A DNA stretch of 64,000 nt, taken from Bordetella ansorpii (GTDB lineage Bacteria; Pseudomonadota; Gammaproteobacteria; Burkholderiales; Burkholderiaceae_B). The position numbers and the translations under genes are program-made. Positions 55,043-64,000 of this stretch are shown piece after piece (within the stretch, counting starts at the first letter, position 1; every line of letters starts with the position of its first letter). Under the pieces are notes generated by a model. The model did not search any database and was not told where the DNA came from. It saw only the letters and a program-made list of their open reading frames with translations. Location: positions 558,001-622,000 of the forward strand of contig NZ_FKIF01000006.1 of NCBI RefSeq assembly GCF_900078705.1. Direction: 5' to 3'.

Positions 55043-56710
55043 ATGGAAAACATCGATTACCAGGCGATGGAGTTCGCCTATGCCCGGTGCCCGGACCAGG
55101 ACGGCGCCACACCGGCCCACCATCCCGCCGTGGTGGTGGGCGCCGGCCCCGTCGGCCTGAGCACCGCGCTGGACCTGGCCCGCCAGGGCGTGCGCGTGGT
55201 GGTGCTGGACGACGACTGCAAGCTGTCGACGGGATCGCGCGCCATCTGTTTCTCCAAGCGCACGCTGGAGATCTGGGACCGCCTGGGCACAGGCCAGCGC
55301 ATGGTCGACAAGGGTGTGTCGTGGAATGTGGGCAAAGTGTTCTTCCGCGACCAGCAGGTATGGAAGTTCGACCTGCTGCCCGAGGCGGGGCACCAGCGTC
55401 CGGCCTTCATCAACCTGCAGCAGTACTACGCCGAAGGCTATCTGCTGGAACGCGCGCGGACCGAGCCGCTGATCGAGCTGCGCTGGAAGAACAAGGTGGC
55501 CGCGGCCGCGCAGGACGACGCGGGCGTCACCCTGACGGTCGAGACCCCCGATGGTCCCTACACGCTGCGCGCAGACTGGCTGGTGGCCTGCGACGGATCG
55601 CGTTCGCCGGTGCGCAAGCAGTTGGGCCTGGAAAGCCACGGCCGCATCTTCCGCGACCGCTTCCTGATCGCCGACGTGAAGATGACGGCCGACTTCCCGG
55701 CCGAACGCTGGTTCTGGTTCGACCCGCCCTTCCACCCCGAGCAGTCGGTGCTGCTGCACATGCAGCCGGACAACGTGTGGCGCATCGATTTCCAGCTGGG
55801 CTGGAACGCCGATCCGGTCGAGGCCGTGAAACCCGAGAACGTGCTGCCGCGCATCCGCGCGCTGCTGGGGCAGGACGCCCGGTTCGAACTGGAATGGGTC
55901 AGCGTGTACACCTTCGCATGCGAGCGCATGGACCGGTTCCGCCATGGGCGGGTGCTGTTCGCGGGCGACTCGGCGCATCGCGTGTCGCCCTTCGGCGCGC
56001 GCGGCGCCAACAGCGGCGTGCAGGATGCCGAGAACCTGGCCTGGAAACTGAAGCTGGTGCTGGCCGGCCACGCGCCCGCCTCGCTGCTGGACAGCTATTG
56101 CCAGGAGCGCGAGTACGCCGCCGACGAGAACATCCGCAATTCCTCGCGCTCCACCGACTTCATCACGCCCAAGAGCGAGGCCAGCCGCGTGCTGCGCAAC
56201 GCCGTGCTGAACCTCGCCAAGGAACATCCCTTCGCCCGCACGCTGGTCAACAGCGGCCGGCTGTCCGTGCCGTCGACCTATGCCGAATCGCCGTTGAATA
56301 CGCCCGACACGGTGGCCTTCGCGGGCCGCATGCGTCCCGGCGCGGTGGCGGCCGATGCGCCCGTGCGGCACGCGGGCCGGGATGGCTGGTGGCTGCCGCA
56401 CCTGGGCAACGATTTCGTGCTGGCGCTGTTCTGCGGCGACACCCCGCCGGACGCCGCCACGCGCGCCGCGCTGGACGAGCTGGCGCGGGCGCCCGTGCCG
56501 GTGCGCACGGTGTTGGTCGGATCGAATGCGGAGGATGCCGTGCAGGATGCGCAAGGCGTGCTGGCGCAGCGTTATGACGCGCAGCCCGGCACCTGCTATC
56601 TGATCCGGCCGGACCAGCACGTGGCGGCCCGCTGGCGCGCCTTCGATCCCGCCGTGGTGGGCGATGCCCTGCGGCGCGCCACCGGCGTCATGGCCGGCAC
56701 GGTCCATTGA
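55043..56710 (+). CDS. FAD-dependent aromatic monooxygenase (MhpA/PheA-like class A)
   Basis: 555 aa. FAD-binding VVVGAGPVGLSTALDLA (about 30-46), the DG motif VACDGSRSPVRKQLG (about 182-196) and the second FAD motif VLFAGDSAHRVSPFGARGAN (about 304-323) are characteristic of class A flavoprotein hydroxylases with a C-terminal thioredoxin-like domain, such as 3-(3-hydroxyphenyl)propionate hydroxylases. The exact substrate cannot be read. It lies between the MBL gene and DUF2783, which often accompanies such monooxygenases. Confidence 0.9.
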   Translation: MENIDYQAMEFAYARCPDQDGATPAHHPAVVVGAGPVGLSTALDLARQGVRVVVLDDDCKLSTGSRAICFSKRTLEIWDRLGTGQRMVDKGVSWNVGKVFFRDQQVWKFDLLPEAGHQRPAFINLQQYYAEGYLLERARTEPLIELRWKNKVAAAAQDDAGVTLTVETPDGPYTLRADWLVACDGSRSPVRKQLGLESHGRIFRDRFLIADVKMTADFPAERWFWFDPPFHPEQSVLLHMQPDNVWRIDFQLGWNADPVEAVKPENVLPRIRALLGQDARFELEWVSVYTFACERMDRFRHGRVLFAGDSAHRVSPFGARGANSGVQDAENLAWKLKLVLAGHAPASLLDSYCQEREYAADENIRNSSRSTDFITPKSEASRVLRNAVLNLAKEHPFARTLVNSGRLSVPSTYAESPLNTPDTVAFAGRMRPGAVAADAPVRHAGRDGWWLPHLGNDFVLALFCGDTPPDAATRAALDELARAPVPVRTVLVGSNAEDAVQDAQGVLAQRYDAQPGTCYLIRPDQHVAARWRAFDPAVVGDALRRATGVMAGTVH

Positions 56711-56731
56711 CCGCCGCACGGAGCGAATCGC

Positions 56732-56926
56732 ATGTCCTTGATCATCGAACCCAACCTGCCCGCCCCGGACGACTTCTACGAAGTGCTGATCGACGCGCAC
56801 CGTGATCTGTCGCCCGAGCAGAGCCACGAGATGAACGCTGCGCTGGTGCTGCTGCTGGCCAATCACATCGGCGACACGGCCATCGTGAAGGAAGCGCTGG
56901 AGCGGGCGCGGGCGTCGGTGCTGTAG
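56732..56926 (+). CDS. DUF2783 protein
   Basis: 64 aa. The pattern NLPAPDDFYEVLIDAHRDLS-type start (about 8-27), ALVLLLANHIGD and VKEALERAR match DUF2783. It follows the flavin monooxygenase by 21 bp with RBS-like GGAG. Such small proteins are regularly encoded next to class A monooxygenases; function is unknown, possibly a subunit or regulator. Confidence 0.8.
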   Translation: MSLIIEPNLPAPDDFYEVLIDAHRDLSPEQSHEMNAALVLLLANHIGDTAIVKEALERARASVL

Positions 56927-56935
56927 CGGGTAAGG

Positions 56936-57340
56936 CTACTGGCTGTGCCAGTCCACCCATGTCAGGCCCGGCACGCGGGAGAACTCGCGCACATTGCGCG
57001 TGACCAGCGTGGCGCGATGACGCAGGGCCGTCGCGGCGATCAGCAGATCGTGCGCGCCGATGGGCGTACCCGCCGCCTCCAGCTTTGCCCGGATCTCCGC
57101 GCAATGCATTGCACACGCGCTGTCGAACGGCAATGACTGCATGGGCCTGAGCAATTGCTGCAAGGCGGACAGACGAAGGGCCATCGCCGCTTTCGGCAAG
57201 CGCATGAGGCCGTAGCGCAACTCGTATTCGACGATGGCTGGCACGCCGATATCGGACGGAGAGAGGGCCTGCAGCCGCGGCACGACCTGTGGATCGCCGC
57301 GAAAGTAATAACTGATGGTATTGCTATCCAGAATCAGCAC
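56936..57340 (-). CDS. vapC: VapC-type PIN-domain toxin
   Basis: 134 aa. PIN ribonuclease with acidic residues in ILDSNTISYYF (Asp5), VEYELRYG and GAHDLLIAATALRH. VapC toxins cleave RNA, commonly initiator tRNA or 23S rRNA. A GTG at 57340, 11 bp after the vapB stop, is taken as the start, since no ATG lies between vapB and the conserved first strand. Partner antitoxin is immediately upstream. Confidence 0.85.
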   Translation of the reverse strand: MLILDSNTISYYFRGDPQVVPRLQALSPSDIGVPAIVEYELRYGLMRLPKAAMALRLSALQQLLRPMQSLPFDSACAMHCAEIRAKLEAAGTPIGAHDLLIAATALRHRATLVTRNVREFSRVPGLTWVDWHSQ

Positions 57341-57351
57341 AGGACAGGCCT

Positions 57352-57579
57352 TCAGAAGCCCGCGCGTGGCACATCCGCGGGCAATTCGGGGACATCCTCG
57401 CGCAACGGAAAATCGGCGAACGCCCCGGCCAGCGCCAGGCAATCCGCAGGCCATTCCTGCGAGGCATATTTACGGATCAACTCGGCCACCCAGCGGCTTT
57501 TGGACATGCCGCTGGCCTGCGCAGCCTCGTCGACCAAGGCCTGGGTTGCGTCGTCGAGATAAAGCGTGATCTGGGACAT
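57352..57579 (-). CDS. vapB: VapB-type antitoxin
   Basis: 75 aa. N-terminal ribbon-helix-helix (QITLYLDDATQALVDEA and SKSRWVAELIRKY) for DNA binding, and an acidic-hydrophobic C-terminal tail (FADFPLREDVPELP) to wrap the toxin. It is followed after 11 bp by vapC. The pair probably represses itself; the upstream AT-rich stretch at 57590-57630 has the repeat AAGTATATG twice, 15 bp apart, a possible operator. Confidence 0.85.
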   Translation of the reverse strand: MSQITLYLDDATQALVDEAAQASGMSKSRWVAELIRKYASQEWPADCLALAGAFADFPLREDVPELPADVPRAGF

Positions 57580-57665
57580 GGGATGCACCCCCATAAAACA
57601 AGTATATGTCCAAGTATATGCCCAATCATGCTTGTTGATCCGCCTCGCGTTGCGCATCCAGCCCT

Positions 57666-58573
57666 TCATGCGCAGAGTGTGCCGTCATCTCGCATGTATT
57701 CCAACGCGACCGTGCCGAATTCGTCCCTTAACTGCGCCACCTGCGCCAACTCCGGCCGTCCCGCCCGCGTGATGCAGTAGTAGTCCAGCGGCGCCACGGG
57801 TTCGATGGGCACCAGCCGCACGCGCCAGCGCCGGCCCGCCACCGCCGCGAACGAAGGCACCACGGCATGTCCCAATCCGGCTTCGACCATGGCCAGCACG
57901 GTTTCCAGATGAGTGGCCTCGCGCCGCAGACCCGCATCGGCCAGCCCGACGTGGCGATCCACCATTTTCTGAATGGCATTGTCGGCCGGCAGTGAAATCA
58001 GCCGCGCCGGATCGATGCCGTCCCAGCGTGCCCGTGCCTTGCCCTTCCATTGGCCGTGAGCCACGGCCAGCACCAATCGGGCCGGGAAGACGGCGCTGCG
58101 GCGAATACCCGACACGCGTGAGAAGAAGGCGCCGAAGCCGGCGTCCAGCTCGCCGCGTTCGACGCGCTGCTGGATCTCGTTGCGGTCGATGTCGGCGATG
58201 TCCACGCGCGTGTCCGGCGCGCGCGCGCCTGGAACCGGCGCAACACCTCCGGCATGACGCTGCAGGCGATCAACGGCGTCACGCCCACCTTGATGCGGTC
58301 GGCCGGCGCCGACAAGGTGCCCAGCTCGCCCAGGGTGCTGCCCAGTTCGCGCACCGCGCGCTCGGCCACCGGCAGCAGGCGCTGGCCCGCCTCGGTCAGC
58401 CGCACGGCGCGCGTGGTGCGTTCGAACAGGCGGCAATCGGCCTGTTCTTCAAGCTCGCGGATCATCGCGCTGAGACCGGCCTGGGTGATGTGCATGTGCT
58501 CGGCGGCCCGCGTGAAACTGCCGAGACTGGCCACCGCGAGGAAGGCGCGCAACTGGCGGAAGGAGAAGTTCAT
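57666..58573 (-). pseudogene. LysR-family regulator, frameshifted
   Basis: A 301-aa LysR protein if repaired. The HTH (MNFSFRQLRAFLAVASLGSF, SRAAEHMHITQAGLSAMIRE-like) is intact, and the frame breaks at VLRRFQARA, in a (GC)6 tract at 58217-58228; dropping one GC continues with APDTRVDIADIDRNEIQQ and the whole effector domain to 57666. It is divergent from the Bug protein gene, its likely target. A sequencing error or a true dinucleotide slip cannot be told apart here. Confidence 0.85.
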
Positions 58574-58755
58574 GGGGCATGCCATACGGTGCGGAAGGGC
58601 CGGAAATATTAACAACCATTGCTTGTCAATCCATCAAATATCGTGCTTTCACTTGTGCAGGCGGTTTTGTTGAAATGCGCGTACGCCCTTTGGTGCGCCC
58701 CCCTATTCCAATGACACATCGCCACGGCACGGCCGATGGCGCAGGAGACAGTTCG

Positions 58756-59751
58756 ATGACCCGTTCCCCTATCCCTGCCCGCGCACGCCTGCGCGCCGCG
58801 GCCGCCCTGCTGCTGGCGGGCACCATGCTGGGCGCCAGCGCGGTGGCCAGCGCCCAGGGATTTCCTTCCCGGCCGATCACACTGGTGGTGCCCTTCCCGC
58901 CCGGCGGCCCCACGGACAGCAGCGCCCGCCTGTTCGGCAAGGTCATGGCCGAGAAGCTGGGCCAGCCCGTGGTGGTCGAGAACCGCGCTGGCGCGGGCGG
59001 CAGCGTGGGCACGGCCTACGTGGCGCGCGCCCAACCCGACGGCTACACCTTGCTGTGGGGCGGCACCAGCAGCATCGTCGTGGCGCCGGCGCTGTACACG
59101 AACCTGCAGTACGACCCCATCAAGTCGTTCACGCCCATCGGCATGGCGGTGCGCGGGCCGCTGATCCTGGTCAGCCGTCCCGAGGTCGCCGCCAAGACGC
59201 TGGGCGAACTGCTGGACCAGGCGCGCGGCAAGGAGATGACCATCGCCAGCGCCGGCACGGGCTCCATCGGCCACCTCACCGCCGAACTGCTCAAGAGCAC
59301 CACCGGCACCCAACTGCTGCACGTTCCTTATCGCGGCGGCGCGCCCGCCCTGGCGGACGTGATGGGCGGGCAGGTGGAACTGCTGTTCGACACCGTGACG
59401 CTGCTGTATCCGCAGATCGCCGCCGGCAAGCTGCGGGCCTACGCCGTCACCGGCAGCGCGCGTTATGCGCGCCTGCCCGACGTGCCAACCGTGGCCGAAG
59501 TCACCGGCAAGCCCTTCGAAGCCTACTCGTGGTTCGGCCTGATGGCCCCGGCGGGCACGCCGGGCGAAGCCGTCAGGAAACTGACCGATGCCCTGGCCGC
59601 CGGCGCGCGCGATGGCGGCGTGACCAAGGAAATGGAATCCCTGGGCCTGGAGCCGGTGGGCGGCACCGCGCAGGCCTTCGCGCAATCGATCCGCACCGAC
59701 CTGGACAAGTGGACGCAGGTCGTCCGCCAGGCCAATGTCAAACCTGAATAA
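58756..59751 (+). CDS. Bug-family periplasmic solute-binding protein (tripartite tricarboxylate transporter type)
   Basis: 331 aa. Signal peptide (AAALLLAGTMLGASAVASAQG, cleaved near 34), then FPSRPITLVVPFPPGGPTD (36-54), VVENRAGAGGSVGT, YRGGAPALADVMGGQVEL (near 195-212), all Bug signatures. It binds a carboxylate in the periplasm. TctA/TctB membrane partners are not in the window, which is common for Bug genes. The next gene is a hydroxybenzoate-type monooxygenase; the ligand may be an aromatic acid. Confidence 0.9.
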   Translation: MTRSPIPARARLRAAAALLLAGTMLGASAVASAQGFPSRPITLVVPFPPGGPTDSSARLFGKVMAEKLGQPVVVENRAGAGGSVGTAYVARAQPDGYTLLWGGTSSIVVAPALYTNLQYDPIKSFTPIGMAVRGPLILVSRPEVAAKTLGELLDQARGKEMTIASAGTGSIGHLTAELLKSTTGTQLLHVPYRGGAPALADVMGGQVELLFDTVTLLYPQIAAGKLRAYAVTGSARYARLPDVPTVAEVTGKPFEAYSWFGLMAPAGTPGEAVRKLTDALAAGARDGGVTKEMESLGLEPVGGTAQAFAQSIRTDLDKWTQVVRQANVKPE

Positions 59752-59761
59752 GCAGCTTCTC

Positions 59762-60988
59762 ATGACGAACGGAACCGTCCCGGCCTCGACCGGCCACCCC
59801 AGACCCTCCATCCTTATCGCCGGCGCGGGCCTGGGCGGCCTGACCGCGGCCCTGGCGCTGCTGCGCCGCGGCTATCCGGTGCGCGTGCTGGAACAGGCCA
59901 CCGAACTGCGCGAGATCGGCGCGGGCATCCAGCTCAGCGCCAACGCCAATCGTGCGTTGTATGGACTGGGGCTGGGCGATGCCCTGGCCGGCGTGGCCGG
60001 CAGCACGTCCGGCAAGCGTATCCGGCTATGGAGCACGGGCCAGACCTGGCCGCTGTTCGACCTGGGCGCGCAATCGCTGCAACGCTATGGCTATCCGTAT
60101 CACACGATCTATCGCGCCGACCTGCATCGCACGCTGGCCGACGCGGTGCTCGCGCTGGATCCGCGGGCCATCGTGCTGGGCACGCGCGTGGCGTCGGTGG
60201 AACAGGACGCCGACGGCGTGACGGTGCGGCAGGCCGACGGCACGCCTTACTGCGCGGACCTGCTGGTGGGCGCGGACGGCGTGCATTCCTGCGTGCGCAG
60301 CGCCCTGTTCGGCGCGGACCGCGCCGCTTTCAGCGGCACGGTGGCCTGGCGCGGCGTGATCCCTGCGGCAAAGCTCCCGGCGCATCTGCGCGAGCCCTAT
60401 GCCGTGAACTGGGTAGGGCCGGGCGCGCACGTCATCCACTATCCGCTGCGGCGCGGCGAGCTGGTCAATTTCGTGGGCATCCTGGAACGCGACGACTGGC
60501 AGGTGGAATCGTGGACCGAGCGCGGCACGGTGGCCGAATGCCAGGCCGACTTCGCGGGCTGGCACGACGATGTGCAGACCCTGATCGGTGCGCTGGACGA
60601 GCCCTATAAATGGGCGCTGATGCTGCGCGAACCGCTGCCGCAATGGACCGTGGGCCGCATCACGCTGCTGGGCGACGCCTGCCATCCCACGCTGCCCATG
60701 CTGGCGTCGGGCGCGGCCATGGCCATCGAGGACGGCTACATGCTGGCGCGCGCCCTGGACGAAGTCGCCGATCCGCAAGAGGCATTGCAACGCTACGAGG
60801 CCGCCCGCAAGGACCGCACCGCGCGCGTGGTGCGTGGCTCGGCCGAGAACGCAAAGCGCTTTCACAATCCCGCCCTGGCTCATGCCGAGGGCGCCGCGCA
60901 GTATGTCGAGCGCGAATGGAGCGAAGCGCGCGTGCGCGAGCGCTACGATTGGCTGTTCACCTACAACGTGGACGACGCGCCGATCTGA
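59762..60988 (+). CDS. FAD-dependent monooxygenase (3-hydroxybenzoate 6-hydroxylase/salicylate hydroxylase-like)
   Basis: 408 aa. FAD motif ILIAGAGLGGLTAALALLRRG (17-37), DG motif LVGADGVHSCVRSALFG, and LLGDACHPTLPMLASGAAMA with EDG (about 300-320). Best fit is the group converting 3-hydroxybenzoate to gentisate. The ATG at 59762 was chosen; another ATG at 59735 would overlap the Bug gene. It follows the Bug gene by 10 bp and overlaps the convergent LysR gene end by 28 bp. Confidence 0.88.
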   Translation: MTNGTVPASTGHPRPSILIAGAGLGGLTAALALLRRGYPVRVLEQATELREIGAGIQLSANANRALYGLGLGDALAGVAGSTSGKRIRLWSTGQTWPLFDLGAQSLQRYGYPYHTIYRADLHRTLADAVLALDPRAIVLGTRVASVEQDADGVTVRQADGTPYCADLLVGADGVHSCVRSALFGADRAAFSGTVAWRGVIPAAKLPAHLREPYAVNWVGPGAHVIHYPLRRGELVNFVGILERDDWQVESWTERGTVAECQADFAGWHDDVQTLIGALDEPYKWALMLREPLPQWTVGRITLLGDACHPTLPMLASGAAMAIEDGYMLARALDEVADPQEALQRYEAARKDRTARVVRGSAENAKRFHNPALAHAEGAAQYVEREWSEARVRERYDWLFTYNVDDAPI

Positions 60989-61917
60989 CGCCGCGGCGCC
61001 TGGCCGGCGGGTTCGGCGAACAGATCCACGATCAGCCCGCGCAGCCACAGGCTGCCGCCATCCCGCTGGAAACGCCGCTGCCAGTACAGGTTGGTCTGCA
61101 GCGGCGGCACGCGCAAGGGCGGCGCCAGCATGCGCAAGCCGAAGCGCGGCGCCGCGCTGGCCGCCAGCTTGGCGGGCACGGTGGCCAGCAGGTCGGTGGC
61201 GCTGAGGATGTACGGCACCGCCGAGAAATGCGGCACGCTGAAATGCGCCTGCAGCGAGATGCCGGCGGCCTCCAGCGCCTGGTTGACCTGTCCATACGGC
61301 GCGGCGCGCGACACCGCCAGGTGGCTCTGCGCCCGGAACGCCTTCAGGCTCATGCCCTCATGGGCCTGCGGGTGGCCGTCGCGGAACAACGTCATGTAGC
61401 CCTGCCGGAACAGCATGCGCTGCACCACGTCGCCGCCCAGGTCGTCGAATGCCCCCACCGCCACGTCGATGTGGCCGAGTTCGAGCTCGCGTTGCAGCTC
61501 GGCGCCGCCGGCGCGCACCGAATCGATGCGCACGCCCGGCGCGCGCTGGGCGCAGGTCTCCATCAGGCGCGGCATGAAATGGATCTCGCCCACGTCGGAC
61601 ATGGCGATGCGCAGGCGCCGCGTGCTGGAGATGGGGTCGAAGACTTCGTCGGCATCCAGCATGCGGGTCAGCAGCCCCAGCGCTTCGCCCACCGGCCCGG
61701 CCAGCCGCTCGGCGAAGGGCGTGGGCAGCATGCCCTGCCCCGTGCGCACGAACAGGTCGTCGCCCAGCGATTCGCGCAGGCGGCGCAGCGCATTGCTGAC
61801 GGCGGGCTGTGTGAGGTCCAGCCGCCGGGCCACGGCGGACAGGTTGCGCAGTTCCAGCAGGTGCTGGAAGACGACCAGCAGGTTCAGATCCAGGCGGCGC
61901 AGGTCGGCAACCGGCAT
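60961..61917 (-). CDS. LysR-family transcriptional regulator
   Basis: 318 aa. HTH LNLLVVFQHLLELRNLSAVA and LDLTQPAVSNALRRLRESLG (about 10-55), then the effector domain (STRRLRIAMSDVGEIHFMPRL). It is divergent from hmgA, the obvious target, with about 145 bp between their starts. Its 3' end overlaps the monooxygenase gene convergently by 28 bp. Confidence 0.93.
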   Translation of the reverse strand: MPVADLRRLDLNLLVVFQHLLELRNLSAVARRLDLTQPAVSNALRRLRESLGDDLFVRTGQGMLPTPFAERLAGPVGEALGLLTRMLDADEVFDPISSTRRLRIAMSDVGEIHFMPRLMETCAQRAPGVRIDSVRAGGAELQRELELGHIDVAVGAFDDLGGDVVQRMLFRQGYMTLFRDGHPQAHEGMSLKAFRAQSHLAVSRAAPYGQVNQALEAAGISLQAHFSVPHFSAVPYILSATDLLATVPAKLAASAAPRFGLRMLAPPLRVPPLQTNLYWQRRFQRDGGSLWLRGLIVDLFAEPAGQAPRRQIGASSTL

Positions 61918-62062
61918 GAGGGACCTCTGTTATTCATAAAATTTATAGGCTGTATTTTTGCATTCCCATAGCCATATGTCATGGGATTACCGACAATAGG
62001 CACATAACCATCCATGCAAAAGGCGGGCGCATCGCGCGATCCGTTTCCCCGGAGGCAAGACC
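61918..62062. promoter_or_regulatory. Divergent LysR-hmgA control region with AT dyad
   Basis: A 145-bp AT-rich region. It contains a small dyad ATAAA-A-TTTAT (61936-61946) close to the LysR start, suited to a LysR-type operator. The hmgA RBS GGAGG lies just before 62063. No further motif was sure. Confidence 0.45.
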
Positions 62063-63361
62063 ATGTACCTGCAATACCAATCGGGCTTCGGCAACGACTG
62101 GGCCACCGAAGCGCTGCCCGGCGCCCTGCCCGAGGGCCGCAATTCTCCACAGCAGTGTCCGTACGGCCTGTACGCCGAGCAGTTGTCGGGCACCGCGTTC
62201 ACCGCGCCGCGCGCCGAGAACCGCCGCTCCTGGCTGTACCGCATCCGCCCCGGCGTGACGCACCTGCCGTTCACGCCGTTCGAACAGGCCATGCATTGGG
62301 TCAGCGATTTCGGCTCGGCGCCCGTGCCGCCCAACCAGATGCGCTGGGGTCCCCTGCCCACACCCGAGGTGCCCACCGACTTCATCGAGGGCATGCACAC
62401 CTGGGGCGGCAATGGTTCGCCGGATGAACAGGGCGGCGTGGGCATCCAGCTGTATGCCGCCAACCGCTCGATGCAGGGCCGCTTCTTCTACGATGCCGAC
62501 GGCGAACTGCTGATCGTGCCGCAGCAAGGCCGCCTGCGCCTGGCCACCGAGCTCGGCCTGATCGACCTGGAGCCGCAGGAGATCGCCGTCATTCCGCGCG
62601 GCGTGCGCTTGCGCGTCGAACTGCTGGACGGCACGGCCAGCGGCTATGTGCTGGAAAACTTCGGCGCCCCGATGCGCCTGCCCGAACTGGGCCCCATCGG
62701 TTCGAACTGCCTGGCCAACGCGCGCGACTTCCTGACGCCGCACGCCTGGTACGAAGACGTCGAAGGCGATTTCGAGCTGGTCGCCAAGTTCGCGGGCGGA
62801 TTCTGGCGCGCCGCCATCGACCACTCGCCGCTGGACGTGGTGGCCTGGCACGGCACGCATGCGCCGTACAAGTACGACCTGCGCCGCTTCAATGCCGTCG
62901 GCTCGATCAGCTACGACCATCCCGATCCGTCGATCTTCACGGTGCTGACCTCGCCGTCGGACACCCCGGGCACGGCCAACATGGACTTCGCCATCTTCCC
63001 GCCGCGCGTGCTGGCGATGGAAGACACCTTCCGTCCGCCCTGGTTCCACCGCAACGTCGCCAGCGAGTTCATGGGCCTGATCCACGGCGTGTACGATGCC
63101 AAGGCCGAGGGCTTCACGCCCGGCGGCGCCAGCCTGCACAACTGCATGAGCGGCCATGGTCCCGACGCGGAAACCTTCGAGAAGGCCAGCCATGCCGACA
63201 CGAGCAAGCCGCACTACATCCGCGATACGATGGCCTTCATGTTCGAGACGCGGCGGGTGATCCGCCCCACCGCGCACGCGCTGGCCGCGCCGCAACTGCA
63301 GCACGAGTACTACCGCTGCTGGCAAGGCCTGGCCAAGCATTTCAATCCCGCGCAGCGCTGA
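62063..63361 (+). CDS. hmgA: Homogentisate 1,2-dioxygenase
   Basis: 432 aa, typical length. Fe(II)-dependent ring cleavage of homogentisate to maleylacetoacetate in tyrosine/phenylalanine breakdown. [19 protein letters not shown] at the start, [17 protein letters not shown] (His ligand), [15 protein letters not shown] (His and Glu region) and [15 protein letters not shown] at the end are all diagnostic. It is followed 42 bp later by fumarylacetoacetase, which completes the pathway, and is divergent from a LysR gene. Confidence 0.97.
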   Translation: MYLQYQSGFGNDWATEALPGALPEGRNSPQQCPYGLYAEQLSGTAFTAPRAENRRSWLYRIRPGVTHLPFTPFEQAMHWVSDFGSAPVPPNQMRWGPLPTPEVPTDFIEGMHTWGGNGSPDEQGGVGIQLYAANRSMQGRFFYDADGELLIVPQQGRLRLATELGLIDLEPQEIAVIPRGVRLRVELLDGTASGYVLENFGAPMRLPELGPIGSNCLANARDFLTPHAWYEDVEGDFELVAKFAGGFWRAAIDHSPLDVVAWHGTHAPYKYDLRRFNAVGSISYDHPDPSIFTVLTSPSDTPGTANMDFAIFPPRVLAMEDTFRPPWFHRNVASEFMGLIHGVYDAKAEGFTPGGASLHNCMSGHGPDAETFEKASHADTSKPHYIRDTMAFMFETRRVIRPTAHALAAPQLQHEYYRCWQGLAKHFNPAQR

Positions 63362-63403
63362 CCATCCGCCGCACACGACATCCGAGAACGAGACAACGCA
63401 TCC

Positions 63404-64000
63404 ATGAGCCAGTTGAACGAAACCCACGATCCCTCGCTCAAGAGCTGGGTCGCCAGCGCCAACCAGCCCGACAGCGGCTTCCCGCTGCAGAACCTGCCGT
63501 ACGCGGCGTTCCGCCGCCGCGGCGCGCAGGAAGCGACGCGGCCGGGCGTGGCCATCGGCGACCAGATCCTGGACCTGGCCGCGCTGGCCGCCCTGCGCCC
63601 GTTCGAGGGCGCCGCCGCCGACGCGCTGGCGGCCTGCACGGGCGAACGCCTGAACGCCCTGATGGCGCTGGACCGCATCCACTGGAGCGCCCTGCGCCTG
63701 GCGCTGTCGCGCGCGCTGCGCGAGGGCTCGCCGCTGCAGGCCAGGCTCGAAGCGCTGCTGGTGCCGCAGGCCGACGCCGAGTACGTCACCCCGGCCCACA
63801 TCGGCGACTACACCGACTTCTACATCTCGGTGCACCACGCCACCGCCATCGGCCGCCAGTTCCGGCCCGACAACCCCCTGCTGCCCAACTACAAGTGGGT
63901 GCCCATCGGCTATCACGGCCGCGCCTCCAGCATCGGCGTGGCGCAGCAGTTCCCGCGCCCGGTCGGCCAGCAGCGCCCCGCCGCCGAAGGCGAGGCGCCG
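63404..64000 (+). CDS. fahA: Fumarylacetoacetase (5' part, cut by window end)
   Basis: First 199 codons; the gene continues beyond the window. The ATG at 63404 gives MSQLNETHDPSLKSWVASAN; DYTDFYISVHHATAIGRQF near 130-149, the conserved LPNYKWVPIGYHGRASSI and the catalytic His within HHATAIG identify it. It hydrolyses fumarylacetoacetate to fumarate and acetoacetate, the last step after hmgA. Confidence 0.95.
   Translation, partial: MSQLNETHDPSLKSWVASANQPDSGFPLQNLPYAAFRRRGAQEATRPGVAIGDQILDLAALAALRPFEGAAADALAACTGERLNALMALDRIHWSALRLALSRALREGSPLQARLEALLVPQADAEYVTPAHIGDYTDFYISVHHATAIGRQFRPDNPLLPNYKWVPIGYHGRASSIGVAQQFPRPVGQQRPAAEGEAP

Noticed and set aside
61979-63916. A 645-codon open frame on the minus strand across hmgA and fahA, and similar long frames opposite the genes at 13171-14166, 16106-17311, 11346-13202 and 54926-56866
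   Set aside because: They are antisense to well-identified genes, are Arg/Ala/Gly-rich and follow from the high third-position GC of the true frame.

Overview
The window is GC-rich chromosomal DNA of a beta-proteobacterium. The ribB-ribH-nusB-thiL-pgpA-cinA run, the lolB-ispE-tRNA-Gln-prs-rplY-pth run, a Bug-family solute-binding protein and the aromatic-acid catabolic genes together suggest the Alcaligenaceae (Bordetella/Achromobacter group). That placement is inferred from gene content and order; no database was searched.

Layout. 1-3.9 kb: a fumarylacetoacetate-hydrolase-family enzyme, diacylglycerol kinase, a type II NADH dehydrogenase-like flavoprotein and pyrF. 3.9-5.8 kb: a lower-GC two-gene insert (AAA ATPase plus DUF4276/TOPRIM-like protein) that looks like an anti-phage module. 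5.8-10.2 kb (minus strand): the cinA-pgpA-thiL-nusB-ribH-ribB operon. 10.3-20.2 kb: IclR regulator, CYTH-CHAD protein, ftsY divergent from rsmD-coaD, a ferredoxin, a BenE-type transporter and an AsmA-like protein. 20.6-26.2 kb: a periplasmic methionine-repair locus (msrA, dipZ, msrB) divergent from a two-component system; DipZ carries a methionine-rich linker. 26.4-27.2 kb: hydroxypyruvate isomerase-like protein.

27.3-39.7 kb: a genomic island. It has a P4-type tyrosine integrase at one end, a DUF1016 gene remnant at the other, and between them a compact six-gene operon (fic, hsdM, hsdS, DUF1016 nuclease, hsdR, ygjP-like metalloprotease). The genes overlap or lie within 4 bp of each other. 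HsdS has an unusual extra C-terminal domain. Repeated boxes lie upstream of fic and upstream of int.

39.8-45.9 kb: ychF, then a four-gene TelA/VWA/XpaC operon in which telA is frameshifted at a (CG)6 tract. 46-53.8 kb: CPBP protease, pth, rplY, prs, tRNA-Gln, ispE, lolB, a TPR protein (all minus strand) and mutM. 53.8-64 kb: catabolic genes: an atypical metallo-beta-lactamase-fold hydrolase, two flavin monooxygenases, DUF2783, a VapBC pair, two LysR regulators (one frameshifted at a (GC)6 tract), a Bug solute-binding protein, homogentisate dioxygenase and the 5' part of fumarylacetoacetase, which runs off the window.

The main candidates for new biology are the Fic-type I restriction island with its HsdS fusion, the ATPase-DUF4276 pair, the methionine-rich DipZ linker within a methionine-repair locus, and the SBP-TelA-VWA-XpaC operon.
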